Assembly (NCBI RefSeq): GCF_001571225.1
Contig: NZ_BCTJ01000037.1
Location: 1-36,059 of the forward strand
Source of the DNA: Hydrogenophaga palleronii NBRC 102513
GTDB lineage: Bacteria; Pseudomonadota; Gammaproteobacteria; Burkholderiales; Burkholderiaceae_C
DNA: 36,059 nucleotides
Reading direction: 5' to 3'
In this document: positions 1 to 8,086 of the stretch, piece after piece
How the letters are laid out: every line of letters starts with the position of its first letter
Numbering within the stretch: position 1 is the stretch's first letter
Notes under the pieces: generated by a model
Databases searched by the model: none
Told to the model about the DNA's origin: nothing
Seen by the model: the letters and a program-made list of their open reading frames with translations, nothing else
Position numbers and translations under genes: made by a program

Positions 1-56
1 TTCGCGAAGGCGGTCGCACCGTCGGCGCCGGCGTGGTTGCCAAGATCATCGCGTAA
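1..56 (+). CDS. tuf: Elongation factor Tu, C-terminal end (partial)
   Basis: The first 56 bases read through to a TAA stop and give a C-terminal peptide ending GGRTVGAGVVAKIIA, the characteristic end of bacterial EF-Tu (part of beta-barrel domain 3). EF-Tu delivers aminoacyl-tRNA to the ribosome as a GTP complex. The rest of the gene lies upstream of the window. Only 12 bases separate its stop from the rpsJ start, so the two are almost certainly cotranscribed in the usual tuf-rpsJ order. Too little is present to judge which tuf copy this is. Confidence 0.88.
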   Translation, partial: REGGRTVGAGVVAKIIA

Positions 57-68
57 GGAGCGGCCATC

Positions 69-383
69 ATGTCGACCAAACAAAAGATCCGCATCCGCCT
101 CAAGGCTTTTGACTACAAGCTGATCGACAGCTCGGCTGCCGAGATCGTGGACACCGCCAAGCGCACCGGCGCGATCGTCAAGGGTCCCGTGCCCCTGCCG
201 ACCCGCATGAAGCGCTTCGATATCCTGCGTTCGCCGCACGTCAACAAGACCAGCCGTGACCAGCTCGAGATCCGCACCCACCAGCGTCTGATGGACATCG
301 TCGATCCGACCGACAAGACGGTCGATGCGCTGATGAAGCTCGACCTGCCGGCCGGCGTGGACGTGGAAATCAAGCTGCAATAA
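69..383 (+). CDS. rpsJ: 30S ribosomal protein S10
   Basis: This 104-residue protein matches S10 in length and sequence (start [20 protein letters not shown], internal GPVPLPTR, later [19 protein letters not shown]). S10 sits in the head of the 30S subunit, and as NusE it also joins the NusB antitermination complex. The ATG at 69 is preceded by AAGGAG at about 55-60, which overlaps the tuf stop codon. In E. coli S10 opens the operon behind a regulatory leader; here no room for a leader exists upstream, and instead a 204-base gap follows the gene before rplC. Confidence 0.97.
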   Translation: MSTKQKIRIRLKAFDYKLIDSSAAEIVDTAKRTGAIVKGPVPLPTRMKRFDILRSPHVNKTSRDQLEIRTHQRLMDIVDPTDKTVDALMKLDLPAGVDVEIKLQ

Positions 384-427
384 GCCTGCTTGTCGCATCG
401 CTTTGCCGGGTGATCGCCCGGTAAGGC

Positions 428-456
428 TTGCGGAGAAAAAGCCCGCCGGGTATACT
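428..456 (+). promoter_or_regulatory. Candidate sigma-70 promoter for rplC-rpsQ
   Basis: TTGCGG at 428-433 and TATACT at 451-456 are separated by 17 bases. The -10 box matches consensus at five of six positions, the -35 box at its first three. The -10 lies in the loop of the inverted repeat at 438-466. A transcript would begin near 463, leaving a leader of about 125 bases before the rplC ATG. This is sequence inference only. Confidence 0.5.
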
Positions 457-466
457 GGCGGGCTTT
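438..466 (+). terminator. Perfect 10-bp inverted repeat after rpsJ (terminator or attenuator-like)
   Basis: AAAGCCCGCC (438-447) and GGCGGGCTTT (457-466) form a perfect stem with a 9-base loop. Only three T follow, so it is a weak intrinsic terminator. It could partly separate tuf-rpsJ from rplC onwards, or fold as the start of a regulatory region. A smaller hairpin, CCGGG 406-410 with CCCGG 417-421, lies just upstream. Confidence 0.5.
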
Positions 467-545
467 CCGGCTTCTGGCCGGAGATTTCGTGGTGCCGATT
501 GATCCTCGTGATTGGCGGCCCCTTAGCGCGAAACCCCGGTTTCGC
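466..545 (+). promoter_or_regulatory. Structured leader upstream of rplC
   Basis: Two hairpins can form between the candidate transcription start and rplC: TCCGG 466-470 with CCGGA 478-482, and GCGAAAC 528-534 with GTTTCGC 539-545 (4-base loop). ATTGG at 511-515 can also pair with CCAAT at 560-564. The rplD product L4 regulates the S10 operon of E. coli through a leader in front of rpsJ; here the only space for such a leader is in front of rplC. Function is inferred. Confidence 0.4.
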
Positions 546-587
546 ACCATCAGCCCCGGCCAATTGAAGTCGGGAACGGAGAAAACA

Positions 588-1262
588 ATGAGTCTTAGCA
601 ACTCCCTCGGGTTGTTGGGTCGCAAGGTGGGCATGATGCGTCTGTTCACCGATGACGGGGACGCAGTGCCTGTCACGGTGGTCGATGTGTCGAACAACCG
701 AGTGACACAAGTCAAAACCCTGGCCAACGACGGCTACGATGCGCTGCAGGTCACGTTCGGTGTCCGTCGCGCTTCCCGCGTGACCAAGCCCGAAGCGGGC
801 CACCTGGCCAAGGCCGGTGTCGAAGCCGGTGAAATCATCCAGGAATTCCGCGTCGCCTCCGACGTTGCTGCCCAGTACCAAGCCGGTGCCGTGGTTGCCC
901 CCAACGCGCTCTTCGCGGCGGGTCAGAAGGTGGACGTGCAAGGTACCTCGATCGGTAAAGGCTTCGCCGGCACCATCAAGCGCCACAACTTCAGCTCGCA
1001 GCGCGCGTCGCACGGTAACAGCCGTTCGCACAACGTGCCGGGCTCCATCTCCATGGCTCAGGATCCTGGCCGCGTGTTCCCGGGCAAAAAGATGACCGGG
1101 CACCTTGGCGATGTGACCAAGACCATCCAGAACCTCGACATCGTGCGCGTGGACGAAGCCCGTCAGCTGCTCATGATCCGCGGTGCCGTCCCCGGCTCCA
1201 ACGGCGGTTTCGTGACCGTGCGTCCCGCCATCAAGGCCCAATCCGGCAAGGGAGCAAACTGA
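588..1262 (+). CDS. rplC: 50S ribosomal protein L3
   Basis: This 224-residue protein begins [20 protein letters not shown] and contains the L3 signature region [17 protein letters not shown] and the loop with [15 protein letters not shown], whose glutamine is the methylated residue of E. coli L3. L3 is one of the first proteins to bind 23S rRNA and its loop reaches towards the peptidyl-transferase centre. The reading frame is open back to 489, but the ATG at 588 has GGAG at 578-581 and the L3-type N-terminus, so the longer form is rejected. The stop overlaps the next start as TGATG. Confidence 0.97.
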   Translation: MSLSNSLGLLGRKVGMMRLFTDDGDAVPVTVVDVSNNRVTQVKTLANDGYDALQVTFGVRRASRVTKPEAGHLAKAGVEAGEIIQEFRVASDVAAQYQAGAVVAPNALFAAGQKVDVQGTSIGKGFAGTIKRHNFSSQRASHGNSRSHNVPGSISMAQDPGRVFPGKKMTGHLGDVTKTIQNLDIVRVDEARQLLMIRGAVPGSNGGFVTVRPAIKAQSGKGAN

Positions 1263-1882
1263 TGCAAGTTGAACTCCTGAACGACCAAGGCCAGGCCTCG
1301 TCCAACGTGGACGTGCCCGAGACCGTGTTTGGTCGCGACTACAACGAAGCCCTGATCCACCAACTCGTGGTGGCTTACCAGGCGAACGCCCGTCAAGGCA
1401 CGCGTGCACAAAAAGACCGTCAGATGGTCAAGCACTCGACCAAGAAGCCGTTCAAGCAAAAGGGCACTGGCCGCGCACGCGCCGGTATGACGTCCTCGCC
1501 GCTGTGGCGTGGGGGCGGTCGCATTTTCCCGAACAGCCCTGACGAGAACTTCACCCAGAAGCTCAACAAGAAGATGTACCGCGCCGGCATGGCGTCCATC
1601 TTCTCGCAGCTGGTGCGTGAGGGCCGTCTGGCCGTGGTCGATTCCATGAAGGTGGACTCGCCCAAGACCAAGCAGCTGGCCGACAAATTCAAGGCGATGA
1701 ATCTGCAATCCGTACTGGTGATCGCTGAAGAAGTCGACGAGAACCTGTACCTGGCTTCGCGCAACCTGCCCAACGTGCTGGTGGTCGAGCCGCGTTACGC
1801 CGATCCGCTGTCGCTGGTGCATTATAAGAAGGTCATCGTCACCAAGGCGGCGATCGACCAGCTCAAGGAGATGTTCGCATGA
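1262..1882 (+). CDS. rplD: 50S ribosomal protein L4
   Basis: This 206-residue protein is L4, seen from the conserved block [15 protein letters not shown] (the extended loop lining the peptide exit tunnel) and [13 protein letters not shown]4 binds domain I of 23S rRNA and, in E. coli, is the autogenous repressor of the S10 operon. Its start overlaps the rplC stop by one base and its end overlaps the rplW start (ATGA), so translation is probably coupled. If L4 autoregulates here, the structured leader before rplC is the likeliest target. Confidence 0.97.
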   Translation: MQVELLNDQGQASSNVDVPETVFGRDYNEALIHQLVVAYQANARQGTRAQKDRQMVKHSTKKPFKQKGTGRARAGMTSSPLWRGGGRIFPNSPDENFTQKLNKKMYRAGMASIFSQLVREGRLAVVDSMKVDSPKTKQLADKFKAMNLQSVLVIAEEVDENLYLASRNLPNVLVVEPRYADPLSLVHYKKVIVTKAAIDQLKEMFA

Positions 1883-2193
1883 GCGTCACAAAATACGACG
1901 AAGGCCGCCTGATGCAGGTCCTCGTGGCACCGATCGTGTCCGAGAAAGCCACCCAGGTCGCCGAGCAAACCAACGCCGTGATGTTCAAGGTGTTGCGCGA
2001 TGCCTCCAAGCCCGAAATCAAGGCCGCCGTTGAACTGATGTTCAAGGTGCAGGTCAAGGGCGTTTCCGTGCTCAACCAGAAGGGCAAGTCCAAGCGCTTT
2101 GGCAAGACGGTCGGTCGCCGCGACCACGTCCGCAAGGCCTATGTGACGCTCATGCCGGGTCAAGAGCTCAACTTTGGTGGAGAGGGCGCTTAA
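1879..2193 (+). CDS. rplW: 50S ribosomal protein L23
   Basis: This 104-residue protein has the L23 features [10 protein letters not shown] near residue 16 and the central loop [25 protein letters not shown]23 lies at the tunnel exit and is the docking site for trigger factor and SRP. The ATG at 1879 overlaps the rplD stop by four bases (ATGA). The first ten residues precede the usual L23 core; the alternative ATG at about residue 12 ([13 protein letters not shown]) cannot be excluded, although the overlap favours the upstream start. Confidence 0.95.
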   Translation: MSVTKYDEGRLMQVLVAPIVSEKATQVAEQTNAVMFKVLRDASKPEIKAAVELMFKVQVKGVSVLNQKGKSKRFGKTVGRRDHVRKAYVTLMPGQELNFGGEGA

Positions 2194-2195
2194 TC

Positions 2196-3020
2196 ATGGC
2201 AGTCATCAAGATGAAACCGACCTCGCCAGGCCGTCGCGGCATGGTGAAGGTCACGCGTGACCACCTGCATAAGGGTGAAGGTTTTGCACCGCTGCTGGAA
2301 CCCCAGTTCCAGAAGGCCGGCCGCAACAACAACGGTCACATCACCACCCGCCACAAGGGCGGTGGTCACAAGCACCACTACCGCGTTGTCGACTTCCGTC
2401 GCAACAAGGATGGCATCCCGGCAAAGGTCGAGCGCATCGAGTACGACCCGAACCGCACGGCGCACATTGCGCTGCTGTGCTACGCCGACGGCGAGCGCCG
2501 CTACATCATCGCCCCGCGTGGCGTTGAAGTGGGCGCGACCCTGCTGTCCGGCTCGGAGTCGCCGATCCGCGTGGGCAACACCCTGCCGATCCGCAACATC
2601 CCGGTCGGTTCGACCATCCACTGCATCGAGCTGCAGGTCGGTAAGGGCGCGCAAATCGCCCGTTCCGCCGGCGCCTCGGCCGTGTTGCTGGCCCGTGAAG
2701 GCATCTACGCCCAGGTGCGCATGCGCTCCGGCGAAGTGCGCAAGGTCCACGTGGATTGCCGCGCCACCATCGGCGAAGTGTCCAACCAGGAACACAGCCT
2801 GCGCCAGTTGGGCAAGGCCGGTGTGAAACGCCACATGGGCATCCGCCCGACCGTTCGCGGTACCGCTATGAACCCGATCGATCACCCGCACGGTGGTGGT
2901 GAAGGCAAGACCGGCGAAGGCCGCGCTCCGGTGGATCCGTGGGGCAACCTGACCAAGGGCTATCGCACCCGCAACAACCGCCGCACGCAGTCGATGATCG
3001 TCTCGCGTCGCAAGAAGTAA
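2196..3020 (+). CDS. rplB: 50S ribosomal protein L2
   Basis: This 274-residue protein is L2: the start [19 protein letters not shown], the middle [12 protein letters not shown], and the C-terminal [18 protein letters not shown] loop that contains the conserved histidine near the peptidyl-transferase centre. L2 is needed for subunit association and tRNA binding. It starts two bases after the rplW stop, with GGAGAGGG just upstream as ribosome binding site. Length and motifs are normal. Confidence 0.98.
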   Translation: MAVIKMKPTSPGRRGMVKVTRDHLHKGEGFAPLLEPQFQKAGRNNNGHITTRHKGGGHKHHYRVVDFRRNKDGIPAKVERIEYDPNRTAHIALLCYADGERRYIIAPRGVEVGATLLSGSESPIRVGNTLPIRNIPVGSTIHCIELQVGKGAQIARSAGASAVLLAREGIYAQVRMRSGEVRKVHVDCRATIGEVSNQEHSLRQLGKAGVKRHMGIRPTVRGTAMNPIDHPHGGGEGKTGEGRAPVDPWGNLTKGYRTRNNRRTQSMIVSRRKK

Positions 3021-3032
3021 AGGGTTGACAAC

Positions 3033-3308
3033 ATGACTCGCTCACTCAAAAAAGGTCCGTTTGTCGACCATCACTTGCTGGCCAAGGTTGAAAAAGCCCA
3101 AGCCACCAAGGACAAAAAGCCCGTCAAGACCTGGTCGCGCCGCTCGATGGTCCTGCCCGATTTCATCGGCCTGACCATCGCCGTGCACAACGGCAAGCAG
3201 CACGTGCCCGTGTACATCACCGATCAGATGGTGGGACACAAGCTCGGCGAGTTTTCGCTGACGCGCACGTTCAAAGGCCACCCGGCCGACAAAAAAGCGA
3301 AGAAGTAA
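3033..3308 (+). CDS. rpsS: 30S ribosomal protein S19
   Basis: This 91-residue protein is S19 ([16 protein letters not shown] at the start, [21 protein letters not shown] in the middle, [16 protein letters not shown] near the end). S19 is in the 30S head, pairs with S13 and touches the A-site finger of 23S rRNA. It follows rplB by 12 bases within the operon. Nothing unusual is seen. Confidence 0.97.
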   Translation: MTRSLKKGPFVDHHLLAKVEKAQATKDKKPVKTWSRRSMVLPDFIGLTIAVHNGKQHVPVYITDQMVGHKLGEFSLTRTFKGHPADKKAKK

Positions 3309-3317
3309 GGACAAACC

Positions 3318-3647
3318 ATGGAAACCCGCTCTATCGTTCGAGGCGTTCGCCTCTCGGTCGACAAAGGCCGACTGGTTGCCGACCTGATTCGTGGCAAGAA
3401 GGTCGACCAGGCGCTCAACATCCTGACGTTCACGCAGAAAAAAGCTGCCGGCATCGTCAAGAAGGCCCTGGAGTCCGCCATCGCCAACGCTGAACACAAC
3501 GATGGCGCCGACATCGACGAACTGAAGGTCACGACCATCTACGTCGAACAAGGCACCACGCTCAAGCGCTTCTCGGCCCGCGCCAAAGGCCGCGGCAACC
3601 GCATCAGCAAACCCACGTGTCACATCTACGTGACGGTTGGCAACTGA
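3318..3647 (+). CDS. rplV: 50S ribosomal protein L22
   Basis: This 109-residue protein is L22. It begins [20 protein letters not shown] and carries the beta-hairpin region [20 protein letters not shown] that extends into the exit tunnel next to L4. The ATG at 3318 is preceded by AAGGA in GTAAGGACAAACC, starting nine bases after the rpsS stop. Length is typical for the family. Confidence 0.97.
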   Translation: METRSIVRGVRLSVDKGRLVADLIRGKKVDQALNILTFTQKKAAGIVKKALESAIANAEHNDGADIDELKVTTIYVEQGTTLKRFSARAKGRGNRISKPTCHIYVTVGN

Positions 3648-3662
3648 AGAGGTCACAGGAAT

Positions 3663-4541
3663 ATGGGACAGAAAATCAACCCTACCGGGTTCCGCCTCGC
3701 AGTTTCCCGCAACTGGGCCAGCCGTTGGTACGCCAGCAACCGCGATTTCGCGGGCATGCTGGCCGAAGACATCAAGGTGCGTGAGTACCTCAAGGGCAAG
3801 CTGAAGAACGCCGCCGTTTCGCGCGTCGTGATCGAGCGTCCCGCCAAGAACGCACGCATCACCATTTACTCGGCACGTCCGGGCGTGGTGATCGGCAAGA
3901 AGGGCGAAGACATCGAGAAGCTGAAGAAAGAACTGGCCGCCAAGTTGGGCGTGCCCGTTGCGGTCAACATCGAAGAAGTGCGCAAGCCCGAAATCGATGC
4001 CAAGCTGATCGCCGACAGCATCACGCAGCAGCTCGAAAAGCGCATCATGTTCCGCCGCGCCATGAAGCGCGCCATGCAGAATGCGATGCGCCTGGGCGCA
4101 CAAGGCATCAAGATCATGTCGTCGGGCCGTCTGAACGGCATCGAAATCGCACGTTGCGAGTGGTACCGCGAAGGTCGCGTGCCACTTCACACGCTGCGCG
4201 CCGACATCGACTACGGCACGTCCGAAGCCCGCACCACCTACGGCATCATCGGTGTCAAGGTGTGGGTCTACAAGGGCGACACCCTGGGCCGCAACGATGC
4301 ACCCGTGGCTGCCGAGCCGCGTGTGGAAGAAGAGCGTCGTCCGCGTGGTCCGCGCCGCGAGCGTCCGGCAGGTCCTCCTGCCCGCGCCGCAGTGCGTCGC
4401 CCTGGCGCCAATGCCGCCCCGGCCGATGGCAGCGACAAGCCTGCCGAAGCCACCGCTGGCACCGAAACCAAACCCGCCGTTAAGCGCGTTCGCAAAGACG
4501 CCGCGCCCGCATCTGCAGCTGCGGACGGCAAAGGAGAATAA
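3663..4541 (+). CDS. rpsC: 30S ribosomal protein S3 with long C-terminal tail
   Basis: The first 210 residues are canonical S3: the start [18 protein letters not shown], the KH-domain GxxG segment [13 protein letters not shown] at about 75-87, and the C-terminal domain ending [14 protein letters not shown]3 helps form the mRNA entry channel and helicase site. The protein is 292 residues against 233 in E. coli; the extra tail, from about residue 218, is low-complexity, rich in Arg/Pro at first and Ala/Pro/Lys later. The tail is open in frame to the TAA at 4541, directly before rplP. Confidence 0.97.
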   Translation: MGQKINPTGFRLAVSRNWASRWYASNRDFAGMLAEDIKVREYLKGKLKNAAVSRVVIERPAKNARITIYSARPGVVIGKKGEDIEKLKKELAAKLGVPVAVNIEEVRKPEIDAKLIADSITQQLEKRIMFRRAMKRAMQNAMRLGAQGIKIMSSGRLNGIEIARCEWYREGRVPLHTLRADIDYGTSEARTTYGIIGVKVWVYKGDTLGRNDAPVAAEPRVEEERRPRGPRRERPAGPPARAAVRRPGANAAPADGSDKPAEATAGTETKPAVKRVRKDAAPASAAADGKGE

Positions 4542-4543
4542 AC

Positions 4544-4960
4544 ATGTTGCAACCTGCTCGCCGCAAGTTCCGTAAAGAACAAAAAGGCCGCAATACCGGC
4601 GTTGCCACCAGTGGCGCCACCGTCGCGTTCGGCGACTTCGGCCTGAAGTCGACCGACCGCGGTCGCCTGACGGCACGCCAGATCGAGGCCGCACGTCGTG
4701 CGATCTCCCGTCACGTGAAGCGTGGCGGCCGTATCTGGATCCGCGTGTTCCCGGACAAGCCGATCTCGAACAAGCCTGCCGAAGTCCGTATGGGCAACGG
4801 CAAGGGCTCGGTCGAGTACTACGTGGCTGAGATCCAGCCCGGCAAGGTGCTCTACGAGATCGTGGGTGTGCCCGAACAGCTGGCGCGTGAAGCGTTCACG
4901 CTGGCCGCCGCCAAACTTCCGCTGCGCACCACGTTCGTGACGCGCATGCTGGGCCAGTGA
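4544..4960 (+). CDS. rplP: 50S ribosomal protein L16
   Basis: This 138-residue protein is L16 (start [17 protein letters not shown], then [24 protein letters not shown] and [20 protein letters not shown]). L16 contacts the A-site tRNA elbow and is a late assembly protein. AAGGAGAATAAAC precedes the ATG, so the ribosome binding site lies inside the end of rpsC, two bases after its stop. No anomalies. Confidence 0.97.
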   Translation: MLQPARRKFRKEQKGRNTGVATSGATVAFGDFGLKSTDRGRLTARQIEAARRAISRHVKRGGRIWIRVFPDKPISNKPAEVRMGNGKGSVEYYVAEIQPGKVLYEIVGVPEQLAREAFTLAAAKLPLRTTFVTRMLGQ

Positions 4961-4976
4961 TTCAGGAGAACACAAG

Positions 4977-5183
4977 ATGAATACCTCTGAACTGCGCCAA
5001 AAGGATGTGGCCGGCCTCGAAGCCGAAGTGAAAGCCCTGCAAAAGGCCCACTTCGGTCTGCGCATGCAAAAAGCCACGCAACAACTCAACAACAACGCCG
5101 TGCTGGGTGATACCCGCCGTGCGATCGCTCGTGCCAAGACCATCCTGGCCGAGAAGCAGCGTGCCGACGCCGCTGCCAAATAA
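4977..5183 (+). CDS. rpmC: 50S ribosomal protein L29
   Basis: This small protein of 68 residues matches L29: an N-terminal helix with [17 protein letters not shown] and a second helix with [14 protein letters not shown] followed by [14 protein letters not shown]29 sits near the tunnel exit with L23. CAGGAGAACACAAG precedes the ATG. Its stop codon overlaps the AAGGAG that serves rpsQ. Confidence 0.95.
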   Translation: MNTSELRQKDVAGLEAEVKALQKAHFGLRMQKATQQLNNNAVLGDTRRAIARAKTILAEKQRADAAAK

Positions 5184-5192
5184 GGAGTGACC

Positions 5193-5462
5193 ATGACGGA
5201 AGCTAAAACATCCCTCAAGCGCACCTTGGTTGGCAAGGTGGTCAGCGACAAGCGCGCCAAGACCGTGACGGTCCTGGTCGAGCGCCGTGTGAAGCACGAG
5301 CTCTACGACAAGATCGTGGCGAAGTCGAGCAAGTACCACGCGCACGACGAAAAGGGCGAGTACAAGACGGGCGACGTGATCGAGATCACCGAAAGCCGTC
5401 CGCTGTCCAAGACCAAGAACTGGGTTGCCACCCGCCTGGTGCAAAAGGCCGCGCTGGTGTGA
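5193..5462 (+). CDS. rpsQ: 30S ribosomal protein S17
   Basis: This 89-residue protein is S17: [21 protein letters not shown], the segment [21 protein letters not shown] and C-terminal RLVQKAA. S17 is a primary 16S rRNA binder. The frame also has a GTG at 5187, but that codon lies in the ribosome binding site AAGGAG (5182-5187), so the ATG at 5193 is taken as the start. S17 is the last gene here: an intrinsic terminator follows and rplN, its neighbour in E. coli, is absent. Confidence 0.96.
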   Translation: MTEAKTSLKRTLVGKVVSDKRAKTVTVLVERRVKHELYDKIVAKSSKYHAHDEKGEYKTGDVIEITESRPLSKTKNWVATRLVQKAALV

Positions 5463-5494
5463 TCTCCCTTTGCGCTGTTCGCAGCGCAGAATGC

Positions 5495-5530
5495 AAAAGC
5501 GACCGACAATTCGGTCGCTTTTTCTTTTTC
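5495..5530 (+). terminator. Intrinsic terminator of the S10 operon
   Basis: A 12-bp stem (5495-5506 with 5511-5522, core AGCGACCGA/TCGGTCGCT) with a CAAT loop is followed by a T-rich tract (TTTTTCTTTTTC). It lies 32 bases after the rpsQ stop and before the peroxiredoxin gene, closing the ribosomal operon. Confidence 0.9.
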
Positions 5531-5592
5531 CGGGCCTGCTTTTTCGCAGGCCTTTGCCACGGCCCGAGGGCCGGTACCAACAGGAGCACAAG

Positions 5593-6099
5593 ATGATCAA
5601 AGTGGGTGACAAGATCCCGGCGGCCACGCTGATGGAATACGTGGAAGTCGAAGGCAATGGCTGCAGCATCGGCCCGAACCCGGTGGACGTGCTCAAGGCC
5701 TCGGCCGGCAAGACCATTGCCGTGTTCGCACTGCCCGGTGCGTTCACGCCGACTTGCTCGGCCAAACACGTGCCGGGTTATGTGCAGCACGCTGCCGACT
5801 TCAAGGCCGCGGGCGTGGACGAGATCTGGTGCCTGAGCGTGAACGACGCCTTCGTCATGGGCGCCTGGGCACGTGACCAGAAGACGGCCGACAAGGTGCG
5901 CATGCTGGCCGACGGCAGCGCCGACTTCGCCAAGGCCACCGGCCTCACGCTGGACCTCACGGCCCGCGGCATGGGCCTGCGCAGCAACCGCTACTCGATG
6001 CTGGTCAAGGACGGCGTGGTGCAGTCGCTCAACGTCGAAGGCCCGGGCAAGTTCGAGGTCAGCGACGCCGACACGCTGCTGGCCCAGGCCAAGGGCTGA
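5593..6099 (+). CDS. Peroxiredoxin, Prx5-type (redoxin domain)
   Basis: This 168-residue protein belongs to the Prx5/AhpE-like thiol peroxidases. The active-site segment PGAFTPTCSAKHVPGY places the peroxidatic cysteine at residue 55, and the family block IWCLSVNDAFVMGAW follows with Cys80. It would reduce hydrogen peroxide and organic peroxides in the cytoplasm. The C-terminal resolving cysteine of the human PRDX5 type is absent, so a one-Cys mechanism using an external thiol such as glutathione or glutaredoxin is likely. AGGAG at 5582-5586 supports the ATG at 5593. It stands alone between two terminators. Confidence 0.93.
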   Translation: MIKVGDKIPAATLMEYVEVEGNGCSIGPNPVDVLKASAGKTIAVFALPGAFTPTCSAKHVPGYVQHAADFKAAGVDEIWCLSVNDAFVMGAWARDQKTADKVRMLADGSADFAKATGLTLDLTARGMGLRSNRYSMLVKDGVVQSLNVEGPGKFEVSDADTLLAQAKG

Positions 6100-6131
6100 G
6101 TGCGGTGCCGCTCCGGCGGCTGCAAAAAAAC

Positions 6132-6170
6132 AAAAGCCGCCGGTGGTGACACCGTGCGGCTTTTTCTTTG
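6132..6170. terminator. Intrinsic terminator between peroxiredoxin and GNAT genes
   Basis: AAAAGCCGC (6132-6140) pairs with GCGGCTTTT (6156-6164). An inner stem, CGGTG with CACCG around a GTGA loop, extends it apart from one bulged T at 6155. A T-rich run follows on the plus strand and an A-rich run lies on the other side, so it may end transcription from both the peroxiredoxin (plus) and the acetyltransferase (minus). Confidence 0.85.
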
Positions 6171-6188
6171 GACGAAGGAAACGCCCAG

Positions 6189-6686
6189 CTAGAGCTCGAC
6201 CTTGAGGTAGTGGGCCCCGGCAATCGGGTTGTGATAGTAGGGCGGGACCTCCACGAAACCCGCTTCCTGGTACAGCGCGCGCGCGGTTTCCATGTCACTC
6301 AGGGTGTCGAGCAGCATGGTGGTGTAGCCGGCCAGATGGGCTTCGCTCAGCACCCGGTCAACCAGCTGCCGGCCGAGGCCGAAGCCGCGGAACGCCGGGC
6401 GCACGAACAGGCGCTTCATTTCGCAGGCGTTGAGGTGGTCGGTGTTGTAGAGCGGGCGCATGGCGCAGCAGCCGGCCGGCTCGCCGTCCACAAAAGCCAG
6501 CACCAGGCTGCCGGCGGGGGCGGCATACACGCCGGGCAGTTCGGCCAGTTCGGCTTCAAAACCCTGGAAGCCGAGGTCGATCCCGATGTTGGCCTGGTAG
6601 TCCAGGAACAGGCCGCGCACGGTGGACACATCGTCGGGGAACAGGGCCGGTCTCAGGGAGATCTCGGCGGCTGTGGAAGCGTTCAT
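6189..6686 (-). CDS. GNAT family N-acetyltransferase
   Basis: This 165-residue protein has the GNAT fold pattern: N-terminal ISLRPALFPDDVSTVRGLF, the core strand FVDGEPAGCCAMRPL, and the acetyl-CoA pyrophosphate-binding motif A in EMKRLFVRPAFRGFGLGRQL, then LYQEAGFVEVPPYYHNP near the end. It should transfer an acetyl group from acetyl-CoA to an amine; the substrate is not predictable. It lies downstream of the cytochrome b gene on the same strand with a 79-base gap and converges on the peroxiredoxin. Confidence 0.9.
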   Translation of the reverse strand: MNASTAAEISLRPALFPDDVSTVRGLFLDYQANIGIDLGFQGFEAELAELPGVYAAPAGSLVLAFVDGEPAGCCAMRPLYNTDHLNACEMKRLFVRPAFRGFGLGRQLVDRVLSEAHLAGYTTMLLDTLSDMETARALYQEAGFVEVPPYYHNPIAGAHYLKVEL

Positions 6687-6765
6687 GGTGGCGGAGACGG
6701 GCCGCGTGGCCTGGCTGTGGTCGGGGGGCCACTATACGACAGCACGGCCCCGGCCCAGGTGGGCG

Positions 6766-7440
6766 TCAGAAGGACGGTGCGCCGCCCAGCCCCACCACCC
6801 AGCGCACTACCAGCGCGCTCAGTGCCAGCACGATCAGCGCCAATGCGCGCGAGCCGGCGCTGTCGCGCGCCGCGGGAACGGCCACCGGCAGGTGCTTGTC
6901 GCCGAGCACCATGGGTTTGACCAGCCCCTGCTTCCTGACCCACTTGTAATAGGCGATCGCCACCAGGTGCAGGCCGACGAGCGCGAAGATCAGCAGCTTG
7001 CCGATGTCCTTGTGGTACGCGGTGGCGGCCGCCACGGTCTCGCCCGAAACGAAGCGCGTGAGCGGGCCGAAGAAGGAAATTTCGTCGTCGCTCAGCAGGC
7101 CGCTGCCGACCTGGGCCGCCAGGATCAGCAGCAGTGCAAACACCGACAGCGCGCCCAGCGGGCTGTGGCCCACCTGGTGCTCGGGCCGGCCGCGGCCCTG
7201 CAGATAGGCCACCAGCGAAGAGGGCGCGTAGATGAAGCTGCCGAAGCGCGACCAGCGCCCGCCGACAAAACCCCAGACCAGCCGGAACAGCAGCAGCGTG
7301 AGCACCGCATAACCCAGGCGCAGGTGCCAGTTCATCCAGTTGCCACCGATGCTGCCGGTGACGATGAGGCCGATGACGCTGGCGGCGAGCAGCCAGTGGA
7401 AGAGACGGGTGGGCAGATCCCAGACGCGGACGGTGTGCAT
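6766..7440 (-). CDS. Cytochrome b561 / Ni-Fe hydrogenase b-type membrane cytochrome
   Basis: This 224-residue integral membrane protein matches the Ni_hydr_CYTB/cytochrome b561 bacterial family: VRVWDLPTRLFHWLLAASV at the N-terminus (candidate haem-ligand His15), NWMNWHLRLGYAVL (His39), and a late helix with YHKDIGKLLIFALVGLHLVAIAYYKW. Four or five hydrophobic segments are visible. The frame is open upstream to 7557, but the ATG at 7440 begins with the family's MHTVRVWDLPTR start. It is divergent from a cytochrome c' gene with 156 bases between; such a pair suggests electron transfer from the membrane b-type cytochrome to the periplasmic c'. Confidence 0.9.
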   Translation of the reverse strand: MHTVRVWDLPTRLFHWLLAASVIGLIVTGSIGGNWMNWHLRLGYAVLTLLLFRLVWGFVGGRWSRFGSFIYAPSSLVAYLQGRGRPEHQVGHSPLGALSVFALLLILAAQVGSGLLSDDEISFFGPLTRFVSGETVAAATAYHKDIGKLLIFALVGLHLVAIAYYKWVRKQGLVKPMVLGDKHLPVAVPAARDSAGSRALALIVLALSALVVRWVVGLGGAPSF

Positions 7441-7596
7441 GGTGAGGTGAACGTGGAGCTTGGGTTGGATGGATACGACGAGATGGAGCCGGTATACCTG
7501 AAAAGGGTTCCGAAGGAACTTTGCAGCAGCCCCTACACTCCTCAGCGGGTGGCTCACCGAGCCACGCCACGCCCCACAACCACTTCAAACACGCAC
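7441..7596. promoter_or_regulatory. Divergent intergenic region, cytochrome b / cytochrome c'
   Basis: This 156-base gap must hold the promoters of both genes. GGTATACC around 7491-7498 is a perfect 8-bp palindrome that could supply a -10 box in either direction, but no convincing -35 box is seen at the right distance. No strong Shine-Dalgarno sequence is seen before the c' ATG. Confidence 0.35.
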
Positions 7597-8049
7597 ATGA
7601 AAATTGCTGCCTCACTCGCGCTGGCCCTGGCCGCCGCAGCCCTCTCCGCGCCCGCCATGGCGCAGTTCCAGAAGCCGGAAGACGCGGTGAAGTACCGCAA
7701 GGCCAGCTTCACCGTGATGGCCAGCCACTTCGGCCGCATCGGCGCCATGGCCAATGGCCGCGCACCGTTCGACGCCAAGGTCGCCGCCGAAAGCGCTGCC
7801 ATCGTGGAAACCATGAGCAAGCTGCCCTGGGAAGCCTTTGGCGCCGGCACCGACAAGGGCGACACGCGCGCGCTGCCGGCCATCTGGACCGAGCAGGCCA
7901 AGTTCAAGGAAGGCGCCGACAAGCTGCAGGCCGCCACGGCCCAGCTGAACGCGGCCGCCAAGACCGGCAACCTGGACAGCGTGAAGACCGCCTTCGGCGC
8001 AGTCGGCCAGACCTGCAAGGCCTGCCACGACGCCTACCGCAAGAACTGA
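7597..8049 (+). CDS. Cytochrome c' (periplasmic haem protein)
   Basis: This 150-residue protein has a signal peptide (about 1-22, ending APAMAQ) and a single haem-attachment motif close to the C-terminus, CKACH at 140-144, followed by DAYRKN. That position and the all-helical body with KYRKASFTVMASHFGRIG are typical of cytochrome c' rather than class I cytochromes c. Family members bind NO and CO and may protect against nitrosative stress. It is divergent from a membrane cytochrome b and ends in a strong terminator. Confidence 0.93.
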   Translation: MKIAASLALALAAAALSAPAMAQFQKPEDAVKYRKASFTVMASHFGRIGAMANGRAPFDAKVAAESAAIVETMSKLPWEAFGAGTDKGDTRALPAIWTEQAKFKEGADKLQAATAQLNAAAKTGNLDSVKTAFGAVGQTCKACHDAYRKN

Positions 8050-8086
8050 GCACGCCAACCCGGGCACAACGGCCCGGAACGCGCGC

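Noticed and set aside
489..587. Upstream extension of L3
   Set aside because: The start at 588 has a Shine-Dalgarno sequence and the normal L3 N-terminus; the extension covers the structured leader.
3042..4694. Long minus-strand open frame (550 codons) opposite rpsS-rplP
   Set aside because: It lies antisense to certain ribosomal protein genes and its protein has no family resemblance; high GC with strong third-position bias creates such open antisense frames.
5187..5192. GTG start for S17
   Set aside because: The codon is part of the AAGGAG ribosome binding site of the ATG at 5193.
6622..7596. Upstream extension of cytochrome c'
   Set aside because: It would cover the divergent cytochrome b gene; the ATG at 7597 starts a proper signal peptide.
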